A DNA stretch of 64,000 nucleotides, taken from NCBI RefSeq assembly GCF_002105155.1, contig NW_019029006.1:434001-498000 (forward strand). Direction: 5' to 3'. Shown here piece after piece: positions 23,319-33,917 of the stretch (the first letter of the stretch is position 1; each line of letters starts with the position of its first letter). A program made the translations under genes and the position numbers. The stretch comes from Lobosporangium transversale. Taxonomy: Eukaryota; Mortierellomycota; Mortierellomycetes; Mortierellales; Mortierellaceae. The notes below the pieces were generated by a model. The model was not told the origin of the DNA. It worked only from the letters and a program-made list of their open reading frames with translations, and did no database searches.

Positions 23319-23833
23319 GAGGATGAAGGGGAATTAAAGTAGAGGGGAAAAAAAATTGCATTATGTATTAAAGTACATTGATAGAGAAAAATTATAAACT
23401 AGATGCACCAGATGTACCAGACATGTCACCACATCAGAAGTACTGGGTATGTCAGAGTAAAATAAGAGGACTAAGATAATACGTGAAAAGAATACCGAGG
23501 TGTGCGTCTGCTCGAAAGAAGACATCATCATCATCATTTACAGTCTTTAGTGAAAGTCCCCATGTATTCGATTTTCACCGAAACTACACGACTTGGACCA
23601 TATACGTAGAATACTTCAATCCATGTACAGTAGAAAGAGGTCATGGGTTGAACTTGACTGCCTTTGCGCAGTAGTAGATGTAAAAGACTATATCGACTTC
23701 AATAATATGGACTTCGTTTCAGTTAGAACTTTTTATTCATGTATGTTATTGTCATCGCAACTCATCTCTTCTTCACTTCCAGTTACTCACTCGTTTATTT
23801 CACTGCAATCGTCGCTATATATAAGAGAACATA
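23319..23833. other. Intergenic gap before the FAD monooxygenase
   Basis: No gene or clear motif seen. AT-rich, with a short ATCATC run near 23524. Confidence 0.4.
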
Positions 23834-25969
23834 ATGTCAAAAGAATACTTTCCAAGCAAACCAAGCAGTAAACCCAAGGTGCTGATTGTCGGTGCTGGTA
23901 TTAGTGGACTCACCCTAGCCATTCTTCTTGAGAAAGCCAGCATTCCATATGAGGTCTATGACCGTATGGCACAAGTCAGGCCTTTAGGTAAATATACATA
24001 GATATACTTTTGCCTTTAGGCACGACGATTCTTGATAAACACTGTTACAGTATATGTTCAACAGTATCTTCCACATCCTTGAACCGAGAAAGGTTCTGCA
24101 TTGTCAATAACTGCGAATTTGGCGCCGCTGTTCAAACAAATTGGCATTTATGATGAGTTCGTCAGCCTTGGACTACCGTTCTACTCAATCGATAATTATA
24201 ATGAGGATCGCACAAAGGATTTCATCATAGACTTCAAGCCAGCTGCCAAAAAGTAAAGTCATGGTTAATTCACGAAATGAAATCCTCTCAAAGCACAAAT
24301 ACTGTATGGATCTATTGAAGCCTCTCTCTTTTTCTTATTCTCTTATTTGTTACAGGGAAGTATACCCAGGATATATCTTCCCTCGAACAGTCTTCTACGA
24401 CTTATTGCGTCGACAGGTTCCGTCCAACAAAATCTCTCTAGGAAAGCGAGTTGTCTCCATAAAAGAAAGCCTAGAGAGTGTCCAAATCCAGTTCTCGGAT
24501 GGGACAACTGCAGAAGGCGATATCCTTGTTGGGGCAGATGGTGCCTATAGCACGATCCGTGAGAATCTCTACAGATCATTAAAGAGCGAAGGCCAACTAC
24601 CGGTTTCAGATGATGAACCTTTACCATTCAGTTGTCTCTGCCTTGTCGGCCAGACCAATCCAATGGACCCTGAAAAATACCCACAACTAACTAGTCCCGT
24701 CAGCCTTTTCAGGTCGGTTATTGGAGAAAACAAGCCTTATGCTGTAAGCATTTCGAGACGAACAGAAATATATACAGAGATGAGCCTATGCAGCTCAAAT
24801 GTTGTAATCAAAAATAATAATTTATTCTTTTATTCATTTATTTCCGTTTTCCCTATGGATACAAGTGGACGTACTTAACGGCGAGAAACAATATCTTCTG
24901 TTGGGGTTTGATCCACTACCTGGACAACGAGTATTCCAAGGACCACGAGGAGTTTTGCAACATAGAATGGGGTCCTGGGGCCGCAATAGATATGTGCAAA
25001 GAAATCCGAGACTTTCCAGTTCCTGGCGGCAAAAGCAACGATATGACCCTTGGAGACCTCATTGACAACACACCGCTGGTCTCCAAGGTCTTGTTGGAGG
25101 AAAAAGTCTTTGATACATGGTATTCAGGAAGAACAGTCCTGATTGGGGATGGTAATGTCACCCTTCGCTGCCTGGGTGTTATTGGTTATTGGTGCTCCAT
25201 GTTATTATGCTTAATTAGGCTGCTGCCGTGCTTATATCTCATACTCTCTCGCTTCGCTGTTTCTCTTTCCCTCACTTGCTATTTTGCTTTTGTTTGTCTA
25301 TCTGTATTATATTAACAGCTTGCCACAAGGTACTTAAGAACACAAATAATGAAGTTTTGTTTGCTTGGACAAATGCAAGTACATAGCGGGAACACTCTTT
25401 ATCAACTTTTTTTTTTTTTTTTTTTTTTCATTACAAAGATTCACATCGCTAGCGGCGTTGGTGCTATCAATGGGATCATGGACGCGGTGGCATTGGCAAA
25501 CTGGCTCAGTGTGCTAGATTCGCCGTCAATCGACGAACTAACAGAGGCTTTCAAAGAATATAAAGCGGAGCGCTATCCAGCTGTCAAGGCTGATTATTTA
25601 CATTCACGAGCTTTCTCTAAGGTGACAGCGACGGTAATGCTTTCACTATTACAAATGTGTGATTCGGTATAATTTCTAAACGAAAAAAAAGACGAAAGTA
25701 TATATATTTATTTCCGACTTTTTTCTTTTCTTTTTTTTGAATGTGACTCTTCTTAAACAATGTAGGGATTGGTGTCCAAGGTTATTCGCTGCATCAGTAG
25801 AAACTTTCCGGTCTGGCTCTGGAACTTTTGTATTAAGCGCTGGTTGGAAGTACGTCCTCAAGTGTCGTTCCTGCCGCTGGTAGACAACATTGGTACCGTG
25901 CCAGCCAAGTATCAACCAAGTCTTCAAAAGACGTTGGAGCTCAGAAGAGCTAAGGAGCTACAGCTATAG
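23834..25969 (+). CDS. FAD-dependent monooxygenase, seven exons
   Basis: Class A flavoprotein monooxygenase of the p-hydroxybenzoate/salicylate hydroxylase type, 465 residues. Exons: 23834-23987, 24093-24252, 24356-24743, 24866-25151, 25319-25329, 25439-25633 and 25766-25969; phases close throughout. The N-terminal Rossmann motif is VLIVGAGISGLTLAILLEKA. The middle DG motif is GDILVGADGAYSTIREN. The second FAD motif, IGDACHK, is split by two introns so that ACHK lies in an 11-nt exon. The C-terminus lacks an obvious membrane anchor. Substrate unknown. A broken copy of exon 3 lies downstream at 26290-26640, showing local duplication. Confidence 0.85.
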
Positions 25970-26289
25970 TAGTTATAAGGTGCAATAAAGACATTCTAAA
26001 TACAGTTTAACTTTTATATTTTTTTACGTGTTGTTTGTTGCACAAAATCAAAACCAAAGAAAATCCTCATCATGTAACATGCTCGTTACACCTCTCTAAG
26101 ACAAAGATAACATGAGCCTATAGGGGCTTTGCACATAAAACAGGTAATGAGATGGCTCTTGCAAGTCCAGTTCCAGGATAAACCTAAGAAGAATCCAGCT
26201 ATAAAGTCTTAAAAAAATAATAAATGAATTGTGTAGCGATTGAATGAAACAGATATTCTCCAGTTTAGTTCAGTCTTTTATGACGTTTT
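25970..26289. other. Intergenic, no feature seen
   Basis: The 3' flank of the monooxygenase gene up to the pseudogene. AT-rich, nothing recognisable. Confidence 0.4.
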
Positions 26290-26640
26290 TTCAACAGGTC
26301 CCGTCCAATGAAATCTTCCTAGGGAAGCGAGCTCTGTCTATAAAGCAGAGTCTAGAGGATGGTCTTCAGGTCTGATCCCCGAATTCATGCTAGAGCTGAT
26401 GACGCTTATAGTACCGCTCGATAGAGCCTCTCTGAATCATTAAGGTGATCATCAAGCTAACGGTTTCGGATAATAAGTCTTCACCATTTAACTGTGTTCG
26501 CCTTTCCAGACAGGTCAACCTCAGAGCTAACTGTCATCTCCCAACAAGTCATACTTTGTATGCAGGTGTTTTGAGAAATCAAAACGAAAATAAAAAGAAA
26601 ATTAAAAATACCAGTACTCACCATTCATCTCCGTGGGGTC
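26290..26640 (+). pseudogene. Decayed fragment of an FAD monooxygenase
   Basis: A degraded partial copy of exon 3 of the intact monooxygenase just upstream. The segment from CAACAGGTCCCGTCCAATGA runs collinear with the intact exon from about 24412, through the region matching the GADGAYSTI motif and on to about 24720. There are many substitutions and small indels. In-frame stops (for instance a TGA within CAGGTCTGATCC) and lost frame rule out function. No counterparts of exons 1-2 precede it. Similarity past 26560 is weak and the right end is approximate. Confidence 0.75.
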
Positions 26641-27084
26641 TCTTGACAGTGAGAGGAGTCACCTTAGGCATCTTTTCCCCCTTAATTATTAAAACGGTTC
26701 CTCAAGGTGTAGTCTGGACCACACATGCGGATGGTCTGATACCAAAAAGATATTCACAGCTAAAGACAGCTAAACCATTGACATACTACTTGAATGTCAA
26801 CTACTAAGAAGCATAATAATAGTTTTTTGACTAAAAGTTTATTCATTCCTAGGCTAGGATTATTTTGATACACGTCCATGGTTATTTTAATTGCAGGCAC
26901 CCTCAGATAGAAATTAAAATCGGTGACCATGACCAACAGAAAAGCCAATGGATTAATTTGTGCTGGTTGCCGATGGCAAACCGATCGCACGGGAACAAAT
27001 CAGTTCCGTTCATTATATTCCCCTTAATTGAAACACTTCATATGTGAAAATAAAAAAATATATAAAAAAAAGAGATGTAGTTCT
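26641..27084. other. Decayed intergenic DNA
   Basis: No gene seen between the monooxygenase fragment and the rRNA fragment. AT-rich, with no recognisable coding remnant. Confidence 0.35.
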
Positions 27085-27492
27085 TTCGAACAAATCTGTG
27101 CAGCAAAAGTGCTTAACCTCAGCCGATCGTAGCAACAAGGCTACTCTACGGCTTACAGTACACCATTGCTTTAAAGTCGTCTGCAATGGATTTATCTTTT
27201 TCCAATATTTGAAATTAACAGTAGCAGGAACCTCATGAAGCCTTTCCGCTCCACCAGATGACCCTGCATAGCATGATTCAGGAGCCGAAGCTCTATTCGT
27301 ATTCAACTAATTATGGAAAAAGGCGGTAATCGTCGCGTTCCGGCACGGATTCTGACTTAGAGGCGTTCAGCCATAATCCAACGGATGATAGCTTCGGGCC
27401 ATTGCCTGTTCAGGCAAGCCCAAATACTAATTATCCGAATGAACGGTTCCTCTTGTACTAAGTCTAATTACTATTGCAACAGCATTTCATCT

Positions 27493-27523
<31 letters not shown>

Positions 27524-27589
27524 TTAAATCCAGCTCATGTTCCCTATTAGTGGGTGAACAAACCAACGCCTACTGAATTCTGCTTCAGT

Positions 27590-27625
<36 letters not shown>

Positions 27626-27645
27626 AACGTCGCTATAAACGCGCC
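27085..27645 (-). pseudogene. Isolated, mutated 3' end of the large-subunit rRNA gene
   Basis: On the minus strand this matches roughly the last 560 nt of 25S/28S rRNA. Recognisable blocks on the plus strand, as reverse complements, are GACTTAGAGGCGTTCAGCCA, GGTAAAACTAACCTGTCTCA, GATAGGAAGAGCCGACATCG and AAAGTCGTCTGCAA. The left edge near 27085 fits the natural 3' terminus of the LSU rRNA. The right edge near 27645 breaks off just after AAGCAACGTCGCTATAAACG. No other rDNA unit parts flank it, so it is not a functional rDNA repeat. Changes in normally invariant positions, mostly transitions, show it is a pseudogene. Confidence 0.88.
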
Positions 27646-28347
27646 CGAGGAAGTAGCATGGATCGTGAATAATTGGCCAAGACTCACATTCATGAATGGC
27701 TGGGTGAGGCGCTGGTCATTTTGACTTTAATGTTTGATTTGCCACCCCGCAAAATTTGAATTATTAAGGCGGTTGGTGAGTCCATTCAAGCTTGGAAAAT
27801 TGGGGTTGGATTGTCAATTCTAGATCTTGAATAGAAGACACATATGGGCCTTTCAACACAATGTTGTTTTCAGCCAGGAGACATTTATTTGTAATAATAA
27901 AGGGAAGAAAGGCCTTTAATACTTGAATGATGCAGGCCTGGTTGCAACAAATGTAAGTTCGCGTTCTGCCCCTGGGAAGCATTGTTCATTCCTTTTTTAA
28001 TTTCTTCAACAGGGAAGATTGGTATAATGATTTTTTTTTTTTTGCTTTTATTCTTCTCTCAAAGATCTAACGGAGGCAGTACATGATATGTTAACGTAAT
28101 AAATGAAGCAAAAGCGGTTGTATAAAGTGGTATAAAAATATACATGGTTGGGTAATTATGGTAATTATGGTGATGGTTATGATAATGAATTACAGGTATT
28201 AAGATGTAATCCAAGGAATAAATACAGTAAAATATGATGATTAATTATTAGCAGCATCTATCTTTTCAAAATCAATCGGCTGTCAATATTTAAAATCGGC
28301 TTACTAACCCCGTTGACAATAAAGAAAACAGACGCTGTAATTTCAAT
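27646..28347. other. Gap between rRNA fragment and XRN gene
   Basis: No gene seen. The last 300 bases are AT-rich 3' flank of the XRN gene on the minus strand, with GGTAATTATGGT-type short direct repeats near 28150-28180. Confidence 0.4.
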
Positions 28348-30723
28348 TCACAATGATGGTTCAAGTATTTTACTCTGAGAATGATTTTTTACCCGACGTG
28401 AAGGAGGTCGTTGCAAATGGCGACGGTGCTGTTTCGGCTGTGAAGTGGGCTGTTGGGATGTCGGCGCTGAGGTAGGTTGCTGGGCTTCTAGCATTGAGTT
28501 GGGTTGCTGAGCTTTCGATAACAAAGTGAAAGGTTGGGGCTGTTGGGCCTGATGGTAACCATGTTGGTGCTTATCATGGGAGTGAAAATGATGTGAGGGC
28601 GGACCATGTACATGTCCATGTGCGATATGACCGTGTCCGGCCAAACGTCGTTGGCGCATATTCCCATTTCTGTGGATATAATGAAATGGCCATTGAATTG
28701 GTGGAGCTTTTCCAGATTTTGTAATTGCATCCTGGCGGGCCTCAACAGCCCATGGAGCGCTGGGATCCCGTATTTGATTGGATGGCAAGAGGATGCCTGT
28801 AGCGACGGTAGTAGCAGCGGTGGTACTGACACTGATGTTTGTATCGATATTATTTTGTTGTAAAGGTGCATCCTGACTAAGGTCCTGAGCCGCGGTTTTT
28901 GATGCCGTCATCGTTGTTGTCGTGGTGGTGGCAGTATACGAAGCTGTCTTTGGAGGGACTTTGACAAGACTACGTATGATATCTGGCTGAAACTCAAGGT
29001 GAGAAAACTGAAGTGTCTGGGTTTGGTCGAAAGTGATGCTGGGGTCTTGGAGCTGTTGGATAATGAAGCTGGGGCTATGAGGCATGGCAGTTGGCTTTGC
29101 ATGTTGATTTAACAACCGGCGGACTCTTGTCCAGATGTATGGGGATCGTGTATCATATAAATCGGCTAGTTCCTGCGCGATAGCCGCATCCTGGTTTTTA
29201 TCGGATGACTGCAGGATCTCAATGAGGTGCTTCACTTTGGCATCAATAGCCTCCATCTCGTCCTGAGAGAGATGTACATCGGGGGATTGGACGGACACAA
29301 TTTGTGTATGAACCGCGGCAATTGACTGTGGTAAGTATGCTGCACCACCATCTACAGGTAGAAGCTATTATCAATATTACAATGGATAGAAATCAGGGTC
29401 AGTACACTGTAGGGCATGAACCTCATCTCTTGTTCCAAGCCCTCTCTACCAACCTCTTATTATTGCGAGCGAGTACTTTTCCCTCTATTTCTTATTTGAT
29501 TGCTCCTTGTCTCGAAAACTTACAATAAGGCCACAGACAAGAGGATGAAGATACTTCTTGGCAGTCCTTGTCACATTCAAGAGCCGTACTGTTGTACTAG
29601 GGACGAGATCCTTGTAGGTATCCTTGGACGGATCCATGATGGAATCAATATATGCAATGACGGCTCTTCTAGGGGGCGCGCAGTGATATTCATATCTAAA
29701 AGACACATCAGGGCAAGTTCCTGAGCAGTACATTTCCAAGTTCCAAAGAATTCCTTCCAAAAACTTTTTGACTGACGAACGCGGGCTTTTAAGAGCAATG
29801 GGATCATCTGACAAAAATCTTTTGCTGCTATTGCCATTATCCTCTTCCTCTTCCTCTTCCTCTTCACATTCATCCTTTTCTTCCTCCTCTTCTTGCACTC
29901 CTTCTTCCTCTTTCTCATTGGCGGCATCATAATTATCAATGTTTGTTGTTGCTCTAAGGGCTTCAATGTCGCCGCTGTCGTCATCACTAACATCATTTTC
30001 AGGCCCTTCGGATTTATCTATGGACTCTTTGTCACTATCATGGCCATAGACTTGGTCCTGCACAATGTCTACATGAACATTCGACGTTAACCCTGCATTC
30101 TTCTTGGTTATGATAGGTATTGATGGTTGATTGGGTTGAGTCGACTCCGGATCTGGTCTTGGCTTTTGCTTCCGAGGCCATCGTTTCGACTTCAAAGTTG
30201 TTTGGTCTTGTTGTGCAGGATCAGGAGAGAGTTGCAATTTTTTCGGATCCTTGTATGAATTGAGGATGAGCTGCTTCAAAAACAAGAGATCAAAGGTTTT
30301 GAATTTGGCATCGATCAAGAACTGATGTTCTCCTGTCTCAGCTTCTATTCCTGTTCGCAGTCCCTGAATGGTTGGATCAATTAATTTAGTGAACAGATAT
30401 GCTTTCCAGAGCTGCTCCAGCCTAACAGCCAATCCTCTGAGGTAGTCGTTGCCACGGAACAGACAGAGTGCACAGAAATCAAGCCGGACTCTATTAGATT
30501 GTCCTGGGAATTGCTCTTCCAAGATACGCATGAATTTGTCAATAGATACGACAATCGCAGGATTGAAGATAGCATCTTGGCGAACAACATAAATGTTGGG
30601 CAAGCCCAATGCGATGGCCTGAAGAACTGCATCTGAATCCATGCTCAGGATAGCACAAGGCCTTTCGCGGATATTCTGAGCTTGCTGTTTAATGTTCTCA
30701 ATGATTTTACTCTGGTAAGATTT

Positions 30724-30757
<34 letters not shown>

Positions 30758-31441
30758 TAGCACAAGGACATTTGGTTTCGCATAGGGAGTGGATTCATTA
30801 TTATTACTATTGATTTCATCATTATTATTACCTCTCCTTCCCCTGGGTTATTAGAGTGATCTATTACAAACTTGAGATCTGGTGATATGCCCTTTGACTG
30901 ACGTTGTTGTAAATATCGAACTGCGTAATAGCTGACATATTGTTCTAGTCGTAACATGAAAGGGCATCCTGGGGTTAGATGGAGTGAACTCATTCCCTTT
31001 AAATTTTTTTTAGAGCTCTAAAGAAGATGGATGATAAGAACAAAAAAAAAAAATGCAATTCGTAGGAAGGGGAGATCAAAGATTAGCTCATAGGGTGCCA
31101 GCATCAGTATTTAGAATGTTTTTTTTTTTTTTTTTTTTTTTTACCTTGGTAGCGCGACGGGCCTTTTGAGTAAGTATTTTAGCGACAGGTGCAGGACCAT
31201 CGATAGATAGATAGCAGATCCTGGATGGGATAAATCGAACCAGTAAATGGTCAAGAATAGCAAAGAGGTTCTTCACAAACATGGCCTCATCCCTTGCGTT
31301 CCGTATAGCAGGGTGAAGGATACCATTGAGGTCAATAAATACAGAGTCGAAGTGCGACCCTTCACTATTAGGTACATTTCGAACAGCCTCAGGGAATTTG
31401 TTCTGAAACCATTCGATGAATTTAATCTGTTTTAATCCCAT
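28348..31441 (-). CDS. XRN-family 5'-3' exoribonuclease
   Basis: Processive 5'-3' RNA exonuclease related to Xrn1 and Rat1/Xrn2, 895 residues. Exons on the minus strand: 31441-31145, 31017-30832, 30711-29524 and 29364-28348; all junctions are phase 0. The acidic active-site residues are all visible: VFIDLNGILHPA, SIDGPAPVAK, DHSNNPGEGE, ILSMDSDAVL and RGNDYLRGL. Later comes a match to the second conserved region, FLEGILWNLEMYCSG and YEYHCAPP. It is shorter than typical XRNs: the linker after DGPAPVAK is trimmed. A Glu/Asp-rich block and basic stretches are inserted before the second region. The C-terminus is His-rich (GHGHIAHGHVHG) and then basic. Nuclear or cytoplasmic type cannot be decided; it may be a divergent third class. 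Confidence 0.82.
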
Positions 31442-32668
31442 TGTTAAAAAAAAAGAGAGAGACAGAGAGAGAGAAATGTCAAAGAAATGTGTTTTTTATT
31501 TTTTAAGATGAGAAAAGTGTGTCGAACGCCAATGATGCCGCAGTCTTCTGTGATTTTTATGCAACTTGACACATCACTGCCGGCTGTCGCCACCAATTCA
31601 ATGCACAGGGCGTAGTCAATTGTGGTTGAATTTCAACGCGCCTCGGGATATCCCTTTACACCGTCCTTGTTTATGGTTACCGAATATCAATTTTTTCATA
31701 CTTTAACATCTGGCGTTGAAGTACACCTTCATATATTCTAGACGGCTGCCTATAAATTCACAGAAGTTCCGGCGTTTCTTTTATGTGACACATTTCATGC
31801 TTAACTTACGACCACGATATAATCGATTATGTTGACGGCAGAAGGATTTGCAGGACAGTCGAAGACCCTGAACTTGGAAAGATGGGACGTTGTTATGGAC
31901 TTAGGTACTGTGAAGAAACGGGATTTTGGCGGGATACATGGCATAGTGGCCGTGGAAAAGCAAGACGTAATCATTGAAAACTTCGGAGGAAGATGGATCA
32001 GAAGGCATCCCCAACATCAAATATCTTCGGCCGTAATCCTACTGCCATCAACATGCTTGGTTTCCTATCCACGACGAGGACAGGAGCCGCTTGTCTCTGA
32101 GGATTTTTATAATATGTTGCCTTCCTTCCGAATGAAGCCATGCGGCTGAAAGCATATTTCTTTCTAATATCCACTTTTTGCTTATACCAATGTTGTTTTT
32201 CTACTAGCTCTTCGTTTATTGCTTACTTTTTTTGCCGTTTATTTGTAGAGCACTTCTTGTGCGCCTCCTTTAAACCCACTTCAGATACTTTTGGCGTGTC
32301 CTCTTTGCCCAATATCTCATAATTTCAGCATTGTTCCCTCAGCTGATTATGGGAATTATTTCTTGGGAAGTGTCCGTTGAGGGCTTTTCTGAACAATTTT
32401 TCTGCATTAGAAATACGGTAACATCCTAACGCTCATTTCAAGGCAGAAATCGTACTTGAGTCAGTAAAAACAGGAATGTAGCAAGTGCCAACGATATGTA
32501 AAAAGTATAGAGCTTAATAGAAGTTGAGTAAAAGGAGGGTGGCCATTTAGGGGTATTTGCTTAGATTCAAAGATTTTGACTTTTTCTTTCACTCCTTTGT
32601 GACACCTCTTACATCTCCCACCACTTACATCACTACCACCGCAGCAACAACAAAAATCAGTAGCGATA
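31442..32668. other. Divergent promoter region between XRN and methyltransferase genes
   Basis: Serves as upstream DNA for two divergent genes. An ATG-initiated open frame of 106 codons at 31829-32149 (+) has no recognisable domain and no splice support, so I do not call it. Nothing else seen. Confidence 0.4.
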
Positions 32669-33748
32669 ATGTCTTCTCTACCTCTCGAGCTGAATCAGGT
32701 CAAGCCCTTTGGAAACCCTATTTCATTCTTGACAGACAAGGATGTTTCTGCGGCCGCAACAAACTTGATCTCAGCAAATTCGAAGCTTCCTCCTGTTGTC
32801 TGTCATGGTCGTGTGCAAAATCCTGAAGCATACGTTCCAAAAGCATGGTGGAAAAGTGTCTTTGGCGACAACCTCTACCTTCAGACAGATGGTGATGTTG
32901 TAGAGGATCCAGCTATCACTCTGGAAGAGATCCGACTCTTGGAAAGCTACGACGTCATCCGATCCATTTTTCAGTCAAAACCTGCCCCTTTTTCTGCTTC
33001 CTCTTCTCCATTATTATTTTTCCCAGACAGGGCTCGAATCCTCGATCTTTGTTGTGGACAAGGCCGTCATCTTTTACAGCTTGCCCAACTTTACCCATAT
33101 TTAGAGCTTCATGGTCACGATCAATCTCAGTATCTAATTGAGTTGGCTCAGTCTAGAGCTGCTGCCGCTAATGTCCATAAACAAGTTCGATTTACGATTG
33201 GAGACTGTTGTTCAGTCCCTCATCCAGACAATTCATTCGACTTAGTAATCGTAATGGGCAATTCGTTTGGGTATTTTGCAACCGATCGTGCCAATAAAGG
33301 TCTCCTGGAAGAGATTTGCCGGGTCTTGAAACCTGGAGGATATGCAGTCTTGGATATTCCAGATGGAGGGTATCTCAGAGAAAATTTTTCCGCTCGTGGA
33401 TGGGAATGGATCAGTGATACAATGATCGCCTGCCGTGAACGCGAGTTGAGTAAGGATAAAAAGAGATTGATTAGTCGTGAGGTCATCATCTCGACAACCC
33501 AAGGTGTTATTCGGGATCAGTTTTATGCAGAATGTCTTTACAGTCTTGAAGAGCTTAAACAACTCATTAATGAAGCTGGATTGGTTCCACTGAGCCAGGG
33601 GAGCCGGGAGAGCCAAGAGGGACAAGCTGTCGCTACCAACGATACTAACCTTAACTTAACAGGTAAGGATATGAGCAAGCGTGGTGAGGATCTTGGAATG
33701 ATGGAGCAGCGTCACTTAGTCCTGGTTATGAAACCCTTGGCTCCTTAA
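32669..33748 (+). CDS. Class I SAM-dependent methyltransferase
   Basis: Single-exon gene of 359 residues with a Rossmann-type methyltransferase fold. Motif I is ARILDLCCGQGRHLLQLA at about residues 122-139. The acidic loop ELHGHDQSQYLI follows, then FTIGDCCSVPHPDNSFDLV and the post-motif LLEEICRVLKPGGYAVLDIP. An N-terminal block, WWKSVFGDNLYLQTDGDVVE, is a feature I associate with bacterial class I methyltransferases. The ATG at 32669 follows an ACCACCGCAGCAACAACAAA leader and is the first in frame. Substrate unknown. The absence of introns, in a window where most genes have them, and the bacterial-looking N-terminal block make old horizontal transfer possible but unproven. Confidence 0.85.
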   Translation: MSSLPLELNQVKPFGNPISFLTDKDVSAAATNLISANSKLPPVVCHGRVQNPEAYVPKAWWKSVFGDNLYLQTDGDVVEDPAITLEEIRLLESYDVIRSIFQSKPAPFSASSSPLLFFPDRARILDLCCGQGRHLLQLAQLYPYLELHGHDQSQYLIELAQSRAAAANVHKQVRFTIGDCCSVPHPDNSFDLVIVMGNSFGYFATDRANKGLLEEICRVLKPGGYAVLDIPDGGYLRENFSARGWEWISDTMIACRERELSKDKKRLISREVIISTTQGVIRDQFYAECLYSLEELKQLINEAGLVPLSQGSRESQEGQAVATNDTNLNLTGKDMSKRGEDLGMMEQRHLVLVMKPLAP

Positions 33749-33917
33749 AGGATAAAGTCTAGCGTAACAAGAACATTGAATAAATGCAACCACTATCACG
33801 TATTCTTGATATGCATCATTTATCGATACTGTGGAGATGCGCACTATTAGTGAACAAAAGTGCTTTGGATTATTGGAAAAAAGTATTTAGTTTTTATTAA
33901 CATGCTTAAAAGAAGGC

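Noticed and set aside
31829-32149. 106-codon open frame between XRN and methyltransferase genes
   Set aside because: It starts with ATG but has no recognisable motif, no codon pattern like its neighbours and sits in a divergent promoter region.
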